A stretch of DNA of 64,000 nt from Paratinospora sagittata (GCA_035771175.1 CM069610.1:25448501-25512500), one strand, 5' to 3'; numbered from the stretch's first letter, positions 36,757 to 50,982 are shown. The notes: a model not told the origin generated them from the sequence alone. Program-made: numbers and translations.

Positions 36757-37929
36757 ATTTGAATTCAAAACATTGTTTAATCTAAAGTTGTTTTGGGCGT
36801 GCGAGACAATGGGAATCATCTAGGTGTTAGTAGAGAATATTTCAATTAAGATAACCTGGAGAAATTGTATAAGGAATAGAAAAATCGAGCAAGCAGAAGT
36901 GCCCACATTGTTCTCGTTAGAAATATCAGATTTTTTTCACAGACGTGGATAGCGTGCTATTGGGTTGTGTATCATGTTCTCAATTGACAGATAGCATGCT
37001 ATAGCAGATCGATATACACAAACCCGGGAGCTCGAGTGTTACGGACTTTCCGATAGCGTGTTATCGAGGCCTATAGCGCGCTATTGCCCATTTTACTAAA
37101 AATGGAAAGATCACGGCAACTGCTTTATAGCGAAGTATCAAAGGGAATAGCGCGGTATAAACAATTTTTCAGAAAAACAAATGTTTTGTTATAGAACCCT
37201 ATCAGCGTGCTATCAACACTGATAGTGCGCTAGTGCCTTCAGGAAAATTTTGGCAAATTGCTGGATAGCCTTATTTCTGTAAAATTAATATTTTGACATT
37301 TAAGAACCATTCCATTAACTCAACATATTGTATAAGATTAAAAACTTTTAAATAATTCAAAACTCATTGAAATTATGATTAAAACCTTTCGGAAAACATT
37401 TTTTCAAAATGAAATACTATATCGAAGTGATTTTGAAGACTTTGCAGATTTCAGAGTTTTAGTGCTGAGATTGATCGAGAGGTTACCCTACACACCAAAG
37501 ATCAAACTAATGCCTTACTTAGGCATGAGCTATGTCTTCGTTCTTTTAGCTTGATCTTTGTAGACTTCGAAAGCTGTTGTTTGATGTGTTCTTGAAGCAA
37601 GACAATTGATGTGTTCTTTTTTGTTGTGTTATCTTACCGAGACCACTTCATATTTACTTACAACTTAAAACAATGGATAGCCTCAGCAAATCTAAGCACA
37701 AAAGGGATAAAATGAAGGACTTGCTGATCAACGACGTTATCATCAAGAAAGATTTCAATTTTGATTCTATTCGAAGCTTGTTTTGACAAATGCAAGAATC
37801 AATACTTTCTTCTCTTGAAAAACTCAATCTAACTTGCAAAAATCGTGTGTGTTGTATTTTTGAAAATCAGAGAATGAGTGTTTTATGAAATTAGAAGTTG
37901 CGGGTTAAAGGGCAAGAGAGTACAGAATG
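36757..37929 (+). repeat. Monomer U32 (B), 12-bp deletion
   Basis: Shortest full copy (1,173 bp). It lacks 12 bp in the 75-codon frame (AAAACTCAATC, with CTC on both sides in the parent, fitting slippage) and 2 bp at CTCAACATATT, and gains a G at TACTTAGGCATG. Confidence 0.95.
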
Positions 37930-39115
37930 ATTTGAATTCAAAACATTGTTTAATCTAAAGTTGTTTTGCGCGTGCGAGACAATGGGAATCATCTAGGTGT
38001 TAGTAGAGAAAATTTCAATTAAGATAACCTGGAAAAATTGTGCAAGGAATAGAAAATTTGAGCAAGCAAAGTGCCCACATTGTTCTCGTTAGAAATATTA
38101 GATTTTTGTCTCAGACGTGGATAGCGTGCTACTGGGTTGCGTATCATGTTCTCAATTGACAGATAGCATGCAATAGCAGATCGATATACACAAACCCGAG
38201 AGCTCGAGTTTTATAGACTTTCCGATAGCGTGTTATCGAGGCCTATAGCGCGCTATTGCCCATTTTACTAAAAATGGAAAGATCACAGAAACAGCTTTAG
38301 CGCGAAGTATCAAAGGGGATAGCCCGGTATAGACAATTTTTCAGAAAAACTAATGTTTTGTTATAGAACCCTATCAGCGTGCTATCAACACTGATAGTGA
38401 GCTAGTGCCTTTAGGAGAATTTTGGCAAATTGCTGGATAGCCTTATTTTTGTAAAATTAATATTTTGACACTCAAGAACCATTCCATTAACTCAAAACAT
38501 ATTGTATAAGATTAAAAACTTTTAAATAATTCAAAACTCATTGAAATTATGATTAAAACCTTTCGAAAAACATTTTTTCAAAATAAAATACTATATCGAA
38601 GTGATTTTGAAGACTTTACAAATTTCAGAGTTTTAGTGCTGAGATTGATCGAGAGGTTACCTTACACACCAAAGATCAAACTAATGCCTTACTTAGGCAT
38701 GAGATATGTCTTCGTTCTTTTAGCTTGATCTTTGTAGACTTCGAAAGTTGTTGTTTGATGTGTTCTTGATGCAAGACAATTGATGTGTTCTTTTTTGTTG
38801 TGTTATCTTACCGAGACCACTTCATATATACTCACAACTTAAAACAATGGATAGCCTCTGCAAATCTAAGCACAAAAGGGATAAAATGAAGGACTTGCTG
38901 ATCAACGACGTTATCATCAAGACAGATTGCAATTTTAATTCTATTCGAAGCTTGTTTTGACAAATGGAAGAATCAATACTTTCTTCTCTTGAAAAACTCT
39001 TTGGAAAGCTCAATCTAACTTGCAAAAATCGTGTGTGTTGTATTTTTGAAAATCAGAGAATGAGTGTTTTATAAAATTAGAAGTTGCGGGTTAAAGGGCA
39101 AGATAGTACAAAATG
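37930..39115 (+). repeat. Monomer U33 (B, highly diverged)
   Basis: Private: TTTTGCGCGTG, GCTACTGGG, GCATGCAATAG, TTTTATAGAC, CAGAAACAGC, AGCCCGGTA, GTGAGCTAG, TTTAGGAGAA. Most substituted monomer in the window. GGAAAAATTGTGCAAGG links it to U34. Confidence 0.95.
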
Positions 39116-40302
39116 ATTTGACTCCAAAACATTATTTAATCTAAAGTTGTTTTGGGCGTGCGTGACAATGGGAATCATCTAGGTGTTAGTAGAGAATATT
39201 TCAATTAAGATAACCTGGAAAAATTGTGCAAGGAATAGAAAATTCGAGCAAGCATAAGTGCCCACATTGTTCCCGTTAGAAATATCAGATTTTTGTCTCA
39301 GACGTGGATAGCGTGCTATTGGGTTGTGTATCATGTTCTCAATTGACAGATAACACGCTATAGCAGAACGATATACACAAACCCGAGAGCTCGAGTTTTA
39401 CGGACTTTCCGATAGCGTGTTATCGAGGCCTATGGCGCGTTATTGCCCATTTTACTAAAAATGGAAAGATCACGGCAACTGCTTTAGAGCGAAGTATCAA
39501 AGGGGATAGCGCGGTAGAGACAATTTTTCAGAAAAACAAATGTTTTGTTATAGAACCCTATCAGCGTGCTATCAACACTGATAGTGCGCTAGTGCCTTCA
39601 GGAAAATTTTGGCAAATTGCTGGATAGCCTTATTTTTGTAAAATTAATATTTTGACACTCAAGAACCATTCCATTAACTCAAAACATATTGTATAAGATT
39701 AAAAACTTTTAAATAATTCAAAACTCATTGAAATTATGATTAAAACCTTTCGGAAAACATTTTTTCAAAATAAAATACTATATCGAAGTGATTTTGAAGA
39801 CTTTACAAATTTCAGAGTTTTAGTGCTGAGATTGATCGAGAGGTTACCTTACACACCAAAGATCAAACTAATGCCTTACTTAGGCATGAGATATGTCTTC
39901 GTTCTTTTAGCTTGATCTTTGTAGACTTCGAAAGTTGTTGTTTGATGTGTTCTTGATGCAAGACAATTGATGTGTTCTTTTTTGTTGTGTTATCTTACCG
40001 AGACCACTTCATATATACTTACAACTTAAAACAATGGATAGCCTCTGCAAATCTAAGCACAAAAGGGATAAAATGAAGGACTTGCTGATCAACGACGTTA
40101 TCATCAAGACAGATTGCAATTTTAATTCTATTCAAAGCTTGTTTTGACAAATGGAAGAATCAATACTTTCTTCTCTTGAAAAACTCTTTGGAAAGCTCAA
40201 TCTAACTTGCAAAAATCGTGTGTGTTGTATTTTTGAAAATCAGAGAATGAGTGTTTTATAAAATTAGAAGTTGCGGGTTAAAGGGCAAGATAGTACAAAA
40301 TG
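39116..40302 (+). repeat. Monomer U34 (B)
   Basis: Starts TTTGACTCC with CATTATTTAATC. Has GATAACACGC, AGAACGATATAC, GGCGCGTTATTG (private), TTAGAGCGAAG. Back half resembles U38 and U42. Confidence 0.95.
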
Positions 40303-41488
40303 ATTTGACTCCAAAACATTATTTAATCTAAAGTTGTTTTGGGCGTGCGTGACAATGGGAATCATCTAGGTGTTAGTAGAGAATATTTCAATTAAGATAA
40401 CCTGGAAAAATTGTGCAAGGAATAGAAAATTCGAGCAAACATAAGTGCCCACATTGTTCCCGTTAGAAATATCAGATTTTTGTCTCAGACATGGATAGCG
40501 TGCTATTGGGTTGTGTATCATGTTCTCAATTGACAGATAACACGCTATAGCAGAACGATATACACAAACCCGAGAGCTCGAGCTTTACGGACTTTCCGAT
40601 AGCGTGTTATCGAGGCCTATGGCGCGCTATTGCCCATTTTACTAAAAATGGAAAGATCACGGCAACTGCTTTAGAGCGAAGTATCAAAGGGGATAGCGCG
40701 GTATAGACAATTTTTCAGAAAAACAAATGTTTTGTTATAGAACCCTATCAGCGTGCTATCAACACTGATAGTGCGCTAGTGCCTTCAGGAAAATTTTGGC
40801 AAATTGCTGGATAGCCTTATTTTTGTAAAATTAATATTTTGACACTCAAGAACCATTCCACTAACTCAAAACATATTGTATAAGATTAAAAACTTTTAAA
40901 TAATTCAAAACTCATTGAAATTATGATTAAAACCTTTCGGAAAACATTTTTTCAAAATGAAATACTATATCGAAGTGATTTTGAAGACTTTACAAATTTC
41001 AGAGTTTTAGTGCTGAGATTGATCGAGAGGTTACCCTACACACCAAAGATCAAACTAATGCCTTACCTAGCATGAGATATGTCTTCGTTCTTTTAGCTTA
41101 ATCTTTGTAGACTTCGAAAGCTGTTGTTTGATGTGTTCTTGAAGCGAGACAATTGATGTGTTCTTTTTTGTTGTGTTATCTTACCGAGACCACTTCATAT
41201 ATACTTACAACTTAAAACAATGGATAGCCTCTGCAAATCTAAGCACAAAAGGGATAAAATGAAGAACTTGCTGATCAACGACGTTGTCATCAAGACAGAT
41301 TGCAATTTTGATTCTATTCGAAGCTTGTTTTGACAAATGCAAGAATCAATACTTTCTTCACTTGAAAAACTCTTTGGAAAGCTCAATCTAACTTGCAAAA
41401 ATCGTGTGTGTTGTATTTTTGAAAATCAGAGAATGAGTGTTTTATAAAATTAGAAGTTGCGGGTTAAAGGGAAAGAGAGTACAAAATG
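40303..41488 (+). repeat. Monomer U35 (B, HOR position 1)
   Basis: TTTGACTCC start. Private GAGCTCGAGCTTTACGG; GCAAACATAAG is shared with U43. Back has ATTCCACTAAC, GAAGCGAGAC and GTTGTCATC, with private TTCTTCACTTG. Confidence 0.95.
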
Positions 41489-42675
41489 ATTTGAATTCAA
41501 AACATTGTTTAATCTAAAGTCGTTTTGGGCGTGCGAGACAATGGGAATCATCTAGGTGTTAGTAGAGAATATTTCAATTAAGATAACCTGGAGAAATTGT
41601 ATAAGGAATAGAAAAATCGAGCAAGCAGAAGTGCCCACATTTTTCTCGTTAGGAACAACAGATTTTTTTCACAGACGTGGATAGCGTGCTATTGGGTTGT
41701 GTGTATCATGTTCTCAATTAACAGATAGCACACTATAGCAGATCGATATACACAAACCCGGGAGCTCGAGTGTTACGGACTATCCGATAGCGTGTTATCG
41801 AGGCCTATGGCGCGCTATTGCCCATTTTACTAAAAATGGAAAGATCACGACAACTGCTTTAGAGCGAAGTATCAAAGGGGATAGCGCGGTAGAGACAATT
41901 TTTCAGAAAAACAAATGTTTTGTTATAGAACCCTATCAGCGTGCTATCAACACTGATAGTGCGCTAGTGCCTTCAGGAAAATTTTGGCAAATTGCTGGAT
42001 AGCCTTATTTTTGTAAAATTAATATTTTGACACTCAAGAACCATTCCATTAACTCAAAACATATTGTATAAGATTAAAAACTTTTAAATAATTCAAAACT
42101 CATTGAAATTATGATTAAACCTTTCGAAAAATATTTTTTCAAAATGAAATACTATATCGAAGTGATTTTGAAGACTTTACAAATTTCAGAGTTTTAGTGC
42201 TGAGATTGATCGAGAGGTTACCCTACACACCAAAGATCAAACTAATGCCTTACCTAGCATGAGATATGTCTTCGTTCTTTTAGCTTAATCTTTGTAGACT
42301 TCGAAAGCTGTTGTTTGATGTGTTCTTGAAGCGAGACAATTGATGTGTTCTTTTTTGTTGTGTTATCTTACCGAGACCACTTCATATATACTTACAACTT
42401 AAAACAATGGATAGCCTCTGCAAATCTAAGCACAAAAGGGATAAAATGAAGAACTTCCTGATCAACGACGTTATCATCAAGACAGATTGCAATTTTGATT
42501 CTATTCGAAGCTTGTTTTGACAAATGCAAGAATCAATACTTTCTTCTCTTGAAAAACTATTTGGAAAGCTCAATCTAACTTGCAAAAATCGTGTGTGTTG
42601 TATTTTTGAAAATCAGAGAATGAGTGTTTTATAAAATTAGAAGTTGCGGGTTAAAGGGCAAGAGAGTACAAAATG
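41489..42675 (+). repeat. Monomer U36 (B, HOR position 2)
   Basis: AAGTCGTTTT, TAGGAACAACAG, GTGTGTATCATG, GCACACTATAG, CACGACAAC, ATTAAACCTTTCG (shifts the 50-codon frame). Back has AACTTCCTGATC, shared with U40. Confidence 0.95.
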
Positions 42676-43861
42676 ATTTGAATTCAAAACATTGTTTAAT
42701 TTAAAGTCGTTTTGGGCGTGCGAGACAATGGGAATCATCTAGGTGTTAGTAGAGAATATTTCAATTAAGATAACCTGGAGAAATTGTATAAGGAATAGAA
42801 AAATCGAGCAAGCAGAAGTGCCCACATTTTTCTCGTTAGAAATATCAGATTTTTTTTCACAGACGTGGATAGCGTGCTATTGGGTTGTGTATCATGTTCT
42901 CAATTGACAGATAGCACGCTATAGCAGATCGATATACACAAACCCGGGAGCTCGAGTGTTACGGACTATCCGATAGCGTGTTATCGAGGCCTATGGCGCG
43001 CTATTGCCCATTTTACTAAAAATGGAAAGATCACGGCAACTGCTTTATAGCGAAGTATCAAAAGGGATAGCGCGGTATAGACAATTTTTCAGAAAAACAA
43101 ATGTTTTGTTGTAGAACCCTATCAGCGTGCTATCAACACTGATAGTGCGCTAGTGCCTTCAGGAAAATTTTGGCAAATTGCTGGATAGCCTTATTTTTCT
43201 AAATTAATATTTTGACACTCAAGAACCATTCCATTAACTCAAAACATATTGTATAAGATTAAAAACTTTTAAATAATTCAAAACTCATTGAAATGATGAT
43301 TAAAACCTTTCAAAAAATATTTTTTCAAAATGAAATACTATATCGAAGTGATTTTGAAGACTTTACAAATTTCAGAGTTTTAGTGCTGAGATTGATCGAG
43401 AGGTTACCCTACACACCAAAGATCAAACTAATGCCTTACCTAGCATGAGATATGTCTTTGTTCTTTTAGCTTAATCTTTGTAGACTTCGAAAGCTGTTGT
43501 TTGATGTGTTCTCGAAGCAAGACAATTGATGTGTTCTTTTTTGTTGTGTTATCTTACCGAGACCACTTCATATATACTTACAACTTAAAACAATGGATAG
43601 CCTCTGCAAATCTAAGCACAAAAGGGATAAAATGAAGAACTTGCTGATCAACGACGTTATCATCAAGACAGATTGCAATTTTAATTCTATTCGAAGCTTG
43701 TTTTGACAAATGGAAGAATCAATACTTTCTTCTCTTGAAAAACTCTTTGGAAAGCTCAATCTAACTTGCAAAAATCGTGTGTGTTGTATTTTTGAAAATC
43801 AGAGAATGAGTGTTTTATAAAATTAGAAGTTGCGGGTTAAAGGGCAAGATAGTACAAAATG
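42676..43861 (+). repeat. Monomer U37 (B, HOR position 3)
   Basis: AATTTAAAGTCG, AAAAGGGATAG, TTTTTCTAAATT, GAAATGATGATT, CTTTCAAAAAAT, GTCTTTGTTC, TTCTCGAAGC. Confidence 0.95.
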
Positions 43862-45050
43862 ATTTGAATTCAAAACATTGTTTAATCTAAAGTTGTTTTG
43901 GGCGTGCGAGACAATGGGAATCATCTAGGTGTTAGTAGAGAATATTTCAATTAAGATAACCTGGAGAAATTGTATAAGGAATATAAAAATCGAGCAAGCA
44001 GAAGTGCCCACATTTTTCTCGTTAGAAATAACAGATTTTTTTCACAGACGTGGATAGCGTGCTATTGGGTTGTGTGTATCATGTTCTCAATTAACAGATA
44101 GCACATTATAGCAGATCGATATACACAAACCCGGGAGCTCGAGTGTTACGGACTATCCGATAGCGTGTTATCGAGGCCTATGGCGCGCTATTGCCAATTT
44201 TACTAAAAATGGAAAGATCACGACAACTGCTTTAGAGCGAAGTATCAAAGGGGATAGCGCGGTAGAGACAATTTTTCAGAAAAACAAATGTTTTGTTATA
44301 GAACCCTATCAGCGTGCTATCAACACTGATAGTGCGCTAGTGCCTTCAGGAAAATTTTGGCAAATTGCTGGATAGCCTTATTTTTGTAAAATTAATATTT
44401 TGACACTCAAGAACCATTCCATTAACTCAAAACATATTGTATAAGATTAAAAACTTTTAAATAATTCAAAACTCATTGAAATTATGATTAAAACCTTTCG
44501 GAAAACATTTTTTCAAAATAAAATACTATATCGAAGTGATTTTGAAGACTTTACAAATTTCAGAGTTTTAGTGCTGAGATTGATCGAGAGGTTACCTTAC
44601 ACACCAAAGATCAAACTAATGCCTTACTTAGGCATGAGATATGTCTTCGTTCTTTTAGCTTGATCTTTGTAGACTTCGAAAGTTGTTGTTTGATGTGTTC
44701 TTGATGCAAGACAATTGATGTGTTCTTTTTTGTTGTGTTATCTTACCGAGACCACTTCATATATACTTACAACTTAAAACAATGGATAGCCTCTGCAAAT
44801 CTAAGCACAAAAGGGATAAAATGAAGGACTTGCTGATCAACGACGTTATCATCAAGACAGATTGCAATTTTAATTCTATTCAAAGCTTGTTTTGACAAAT
44901 GGAAGAATCAATACTTTCTTCTCTTGAAAAACTCTTTGGAAAGCTCAATCTAACTTGCAAAAATCGTGTGTGTTGTATTTTTGAAAATCAGAGAATGAGT
45001 GTTTTATAAAATTAGAAGTTGCGGGTTAAAGGGCAAGATAGTACAAAATG
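43862..45050 (+). repeat. Monomer U38 (B, HOR position 4)
   Basis: GAATATAAAAATCG, GAAATAACAG, GCACATTATAG, AAATAAAATAC, TACTTAGGCATG. ATTGCCAATTTTAC is private. Confidence 0.95.
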
Positions 45051-46236
45051 ATTTGACTCCAAAACATTATTTAATCTAAAGTTGTTTTGGGCGTGCGTGA
45101 CAATGGGAATCATCTAGGTGTTAGTAGAGAATATTTCAATTAAGATAACCTGGAAAAATTGTGCAAGGAATAGAAAATTCGAGCAAGCATAAGTGCCCAC
45201 ATTGTTCCCGTTAGAAATATCAGATTTTTGTCTCAGACGTGGATAGCGTGCTATTGGGTTGTGTATCATGTTCTCAATTGACAGATAACACGCTATAGCA
45301 GAACGATATACACAAACCCGAGAGCTCGAGTTTTACGGACTTTCCGATAGCGTGTTATCGAGGCCTATGGCGCGCTATTGCCCATTTTACTAAAAATGGA
45401 AAGATCACGGCAACTGCTTTAGAGCGAAGTATCAAAGGGGATAGCGCGGTATAGACAATTTTTCAGAAAAACAAATGTTTTGTTATAGAACCCTATCAGC
45501 GTGCTATCAACACTGATAGTGCGCTAGTGCCTTCAGGAAAATTTTGGCAAATTGCTGGATAGCCTTATTTTTGTAAAATTAATATTTTGACACTCAAGAA
45601 CCATTCCACTAACTCAAAACATATTGTATAAGATTAAAAACTTTTAAATAATTCAAAACTCATTGAAATTATGATTAAAACCTTTCGGAAAACATTTTTT
45701 CAAAATGAAATACTATATCGAAGTGATTTTGAAGACTTTACAAATTTCAGAGTTTTAGTGCTGAGATTGATCGAGAGGTTACCCTACACACCAAAGATCA
45801 AACTAATGCCTTACCTAGCATGAGATATGTCTTCGTTCTTTTAGCTTAATCTTTGTAGACTTCGAAAGCTGTTGTTTGATGTGTTCTTGAAGCGAGACAA
45901 TTGATGTGTTCTTTTTTGTTGTGTTATCTTACCGAGACCACTTCATATATACTTACAACTTAAAACAATGGATAGCCTCTGCAAATCTAAGCACAAAAGG
46001 GATAAAATGAAGAACTTGCTGATCAACGACGTTGTCATCAAGACAGATTGCAATTTTGATTCTATTCGAAGCTTGTTTTGACAAATGCAAGAATCAATAC
46101 TTTCTTCTCTTGAAAAACTCTTTGGAAAGCTCAATCTAACTTGCAAAAATCGTGTGTGTTGTATTTTTGAAAATCAGAGAATGAGTGTTTTATAAAATTA
46201 GAAGTTGCGGGTTAAAGGGAAAGAGAGTACAAAATG
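45051..46236 (+). repeat. Monomer U39 (B, HOR position 1)
   Basis: Copy of U35 but with GCAAGCATAAG, GACGTGG and CGAGTTTTACGG. Confidence 0.95.
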
Positions 46237-47421
46237 ATTTGAATTCAAAACATTGTTTAATCTAAAGTCGTTTTGGGCGTGCGAGACAATGGGAATCATC
46301 TAGGTGTTAGTAGAGAATATTTCAATTAAGATAACCTGGAGAAATTGTATAAGGAATAGAAAAATCGAGCAAGCAGAAGTGCCCACATTTTTCTCGTTAG
46401 AAACAACAGATTTTTTTCACAGACGTGGATAGCGTGCTATTGGGTTGTGTGTATCATGTTCTCAATTAACAGATAGCACACTATAGCAGATCGATATACA
46501 CAAACCCGGGAGCTCGAGTGTTACGGACTATCCGATAGCGTGTTATCGAGGCCTATGGCGCGCTATTGCCCATTTTACTAAAAATGGAAAGATCACGACA
46601 ACTGCTTTAGAGCGAAGTATCAAAGGGGATAGCGCGGTAGAGACAATTTTTCAGAAAAACAAATGTTTTGTTATAGAACCCTATCAGCGTGCTATCAACA
46701 CTGATAGTGCGCTAGTGCCTTCAGGAAAATTTTGGCAAATTGCTGGATAGCCTTATTTTTGTAAAATTAATATTTTGACACTCAAGAACCATTCCATTAA
46801 CTCAACATATTGTATAAGATTAAAAACTTTTAAATAATTCAAAACTCATTGAAATTATGATTAAACCTTTCGAAAAATATTTTTTCAAAATGAAATACTA
46901 TATCGAAGTGATTTTGAAGACTTTACAAATTTCAGAGTTTTAGTGCTGAGATTGATCGAGAGGTTACCCTACACACCAAAGATCAAACTAATGCCTTACC
47001 TAGCATGAGATATGTCTTCGTTCTTTTAGCTTAATCTTTGTAGACTTCGAAAGCTGTTGTTTGATGTGTTCTTGAAGCGAGACAATTGATGTGTTCTTTT
47101 TTGTTGTGTTATCTTACCGAGACCACTTCATATATACTTACAACTTAAAATAATGGATAGCCTCTGCAAATCTAAGCACAAAAGGGATAAAATGAAGAAC
47201 TTCCTGATCAACGACGTTATCATCAAGACAGATTGCAATTTTGATTCTATTCGAAGCTTGTTTTGACAAATGCAAGAATCAATACTTTCTTCTCTTGAAA
47301 AACTATTTGGAAAGCTCAATCTAACTTGCAAAAATCGTGTGTGTTGTATTTTTGAAAATCAGAGAATGAGTGTTTTATAAAATTAGAAGTTGCGGGTTAA
47401 AGGGCAAGAGAGTACAAAATG
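46237..47421 (+). repeat. Monomer U40 (B, HOR position 2)
   Basis: Copy of U36 with TAGAAACAACAG and the 2-bp deletion CTCAACATATT. Start context of the broken frame is AAAATAATGG. Confidence 0.95.
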
Positions 47422-48607
47422 ATTTGAATTCAAAACATTGTTTAATTTAAAGTCGTTTTGGGCGTGCGAGACAATGGGAATCATCTAGGTGTTAGTAGAG
47501 AATATTTCAATTAAGATAACCTGGAGAAATTGTATAAGGAATAGAAAAATCGAGCAAGCAGAAGTGCCCACATTTTTCTCGTTAGAAATATCAGATTTTT
47601 TTTCACAGACGTGGATAGCGTGCTATTGGGTTGTGTATCATGTTCTCAATTGACAGGTAGCACGCTATAGCAGATCGATATACACAAACCCGGGAGCTCG
47701 AGTGTTACGGACTATCCGATAGCGTGTTATCGAGGCCTATGGCGCGCTATTGCCCATTTTACTAAAAATGGAAAGATCACGGCAACTGCTTTATAGCGAA
47801 GTATCAAAAGGGATAGCGCGTTATAGACAATTTTTCAGAAAAACAAATGTTTTGTTGTAGAACCCTATCAGCGTGCTATCAACACTGATAGTGCGCTAGT
47901 GCCTTCAGGAAAATTTTGGCAAATTGCTGGATAGCCTTATTTTTCTAAATTAATATTTTGACACTCAAGAACCATTCCATTAACTCAAAACATATTGTAT
48001 AAGATTAAAAACTTTTAAATAATTCAAAACTCATTGAAATGATGATTAAAACCTTTCAAAAAATATTTTTTCAAAATGAAATACTATATCGAAGTGATTT
48101 TGAAGACTTTACAAATTTCAGAGTTTTAGTGCTGAGATTGATCGAGAGGTTACCCTACACACCAAAGATCAAACTAATGCCTTACCTAGCATGAGATATG
48201 TCTTTGTTCTTTTAGCTTAATCTTTGTAGACTTCGAAAGCTGTTGTTTGATGTGTTCTCGAAGCAAGACAATTGATGTGTTCTTTTTTGTTGTGTTATCT
48301 TACCGAGACCACTTCATATATACTTACAACTTAAAACAATGGATAGCCTCTGCAAATCTAAGCACAAAAGGGATAAAATGAAGAACTTGCTGATCAACGA
48401 CGTTATCATCAAGACAGATTGCAATTTTAATTCTATTCGAAGCTTGTTTTGACAAATGGAAGAATCAATACTTTCTTCTCTTGAAAAACTCTTTGGAAAG
48501 CTCAATCTAACTTGCAAAAATCGTGTGTGTTGTATTTTTGAAAATCAGAGAATGAGTGTTTTATAAAATTAGAAGTTGCGGGTTAAAGGGCAAGATAGTA
48601 CAAAATG
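47422..48607 (+). repeat. Monomer U41 (B, HOR position 3)
   Basis: Copy of U37. Private: GACAGGTAGCACG, GCGCGTTATAGAC. Confidence 0.95.
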
Positions 48608-49796
48608 ATTTGAATTCAAAACATTGTTTAATCTAAAGTTGTTTTGGGCGTGCGAGACAATGGGAATCATCTAGGTGTTAGTAGAGAATATTTCAATTAA
48701 GATAACCTGGAGAAATTGTATAAGGAATATAAAAATCGAGCAAGCAGAAGTGCCCACATTTTTCTCGTTAGAAATAACAGATTTTTTTCACAGACGTGGA
48801 TAGCGTGCTATTGGGTTGTGTGTATCATGTTCTCAATTAACAGATAGCACATTATAGCAGATCGATATACACAAACCCGGGAGCTCGAGTGTTACGGACT
48901 ATCCGATAGCGTGTTATCGAGGCCTATGGCGCGCTATTGCCCATTTTACTAAAAATGGAAAGATCACGACAACTGCTTTAGAGCGAAGTATCAAAGGGGA
49001 TAGCGCGGTAGAGACAATTTTTCAGAAAAACAAATGTTTTGTTATAGAACCCTATCAGCGTGCTATCAACACTGATAGTGCGCTAGTGCCTTCAGGAAAA
49101 TTTTGGCAAATTGCTGGATAGCCTTATTTTTGTAAAATTAATATTTTGACACTCAAGAACCATTCCATTAACTCAAAACATATTGTATAAGATTAAAAAC
49201 TTTTAAATAATTCAAAACTCATTGAAATTATGATTAAAACCTTTCGGAAAACATTTTTTCAAAATAAAATACTATATCGAAGTGATTTTGAAGACTTTAC
49301 AAATTTCAGAGTTTTAGTGCTGAGATTGATCGAGAGGTTACCTTACACACCAAAGATCAAACTAATGCCTTACTTAGGCATGAGATATGTCTTCGTTCTT
49401 TTAGCTTGATCTTTGTAGACTTCGAAAGTTGTTGTTTGATGTGTTCTTGATGCAAGACAATTGATGTGTTCTTTTTTGTTGTGTTATCTTACCGAGACCA
49501 CTTCATATATACTTACAACTTAAAACAATGGATAGCCTCTGCAAATCTAAGCACAAAAGGGATAAAATGAAGGACTTGCTGATCAACGACGTTATCATCA
49601 AGACAGATTGCAATTTTAATTCTATTCAAAGCTTGTTTTGACAAATGGAAGAATCAATACTTTCTTCTCTTGAAAAACTCTTTGGAAAGCTCAATCTAAC
49701 TTGCAAAAATCGTGTGTGTTGTATTTTTGAAAATCAGAGAATGAGTGTTTTATAAAATTAGAAGTTGCGGGTTAAAGGGCAAGATAGTACAAAATG
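48608..49796 (+). repeat. Monomer U42 (B, HOR position 4)
   Basis: Copy of U38 but with the usual ATTGCCCATTTTAC. Confidence 0.95.
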
Positions 49797-50982
49797 ATTT
49801 GACTCCAAAACATTATTTAATCTAAAGTTGTTTTGGGCGTGCGTGACAATGGGAATCATCTAGGTGTTAGTAGAGAATATTTCAATTAAGATAACCTGGA
49901 AAAATTGTGCAAGGAATAGAAAATTCGAGCAAACATAAGTGCCCACATTGTTCCCGTTAGAAATATCAGATTTTTGTCTCAGACGTGGATAGCGTGCTAT
50001 TGGGTTGTGTATCATGTTCTCAATTGACAGATAACACGCTATAGCAGAACGATATACACAAACCCGAGAGCTCGAGTTTTACGGACTTTCCGATAGCGTG
50101 TTATCGAGGCCTATGGCGCGCTATTGCCCATTTTACTAAAAATGGAAAGATCACGGCAACTGCTTTAGAGCGAAGTATCAAAGGGGATAGCGCGGTATAG
50201 ACAATTTTTCAGAAAAACAAATGTTTTGTTATAGAACCCTATCACCGTGCTATCAACACTGATAGTGCGCTAGTGCCTTCAGGAAAATTTTGGCAAATTG
50301 CTGGATAGCCTTATTTTTGTAAAATTAATATTTTGACACTCAAGAACCATTCCACTAACTCAAAACATATTGTATAAGATTAAAAACTTTTAAATAATTC
50401 AAAACTCATTGAAATTATGATTAAAACCTTTCGGAAAACATTTTTTCAAAATGAAATACTATATCGAAGTGATTTTGAAGACTTTACAAATTTCAGAGTT
50501 TTAGTGCTGAGATTGATCGAGAGGTTACCCTACACACCAAAGATCAAACTAATGCCTTACCTAGCATGAGATATGTCTTCGTTCTTTTAGCTTAATCTTT
50601 GTAGACTTCGAAAGCTGTTGTTTGATGTGTTCTTGAAGCGAGACAATTGATGTGTTCTTTTTTGTTGTGTTATCTTACCGAGACCACTTCATATATACTT
50701 ACAACTTAAAACAATGGATAGCCTCTGCAAATCTAAGCACAAAAGGGATAAAATGAAGAACTTGCTGATCAACGACGTTGTCATCAAGACAGATTGCAAT
50801 TTTGATTCTATTCGAAGCTTGTTTTGACAAATGCAAGAATCAATACTTTCTTCTCTTGAAAAACTCTTTGGAAAGCTCAATCTAACTTGCAAAAATCGTG
50901 TGTGTTGTATTTTTGAAAATCAGAGAATGAGTGTTTTATAAAATTAGAAGTTGCGGGTTAAAGGGAAAGAGAGTACAAAATG
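49797..50982 (+). repeat. Monomer U43 (B, HOR position 1)
   Basis: Copy of U35/U39 with GCAAACATAAG. Private: CTATCACCGTGC. Confidence 0.95.

Larger units (their letters stand above)
35571..40302 (+). repeat. A-to-B transition zone (U31-U34)
   Basis: B-type markers accumulate monomer by monomer rather than at one breakpoint. U31 gains ATCATGTTC and GATGTGTTC but keeps the A form of the 75-codon frame. U32 gains GACAATGGG, TTCACAGACG, GCTATTGGG, CCCGGGAGCTCGAGTGTT and the TGA in the frame, yet keeps CTATAGCGCG and TTTGCAGATTT. U33 gains TTTACAAATTT. U34 gains CTATGGCGCG. These four monomers also carry many private changes, and U32 has a 12-bp deletion, so this is the most divergent stretch of the forward array. 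Confidence 0.85.
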
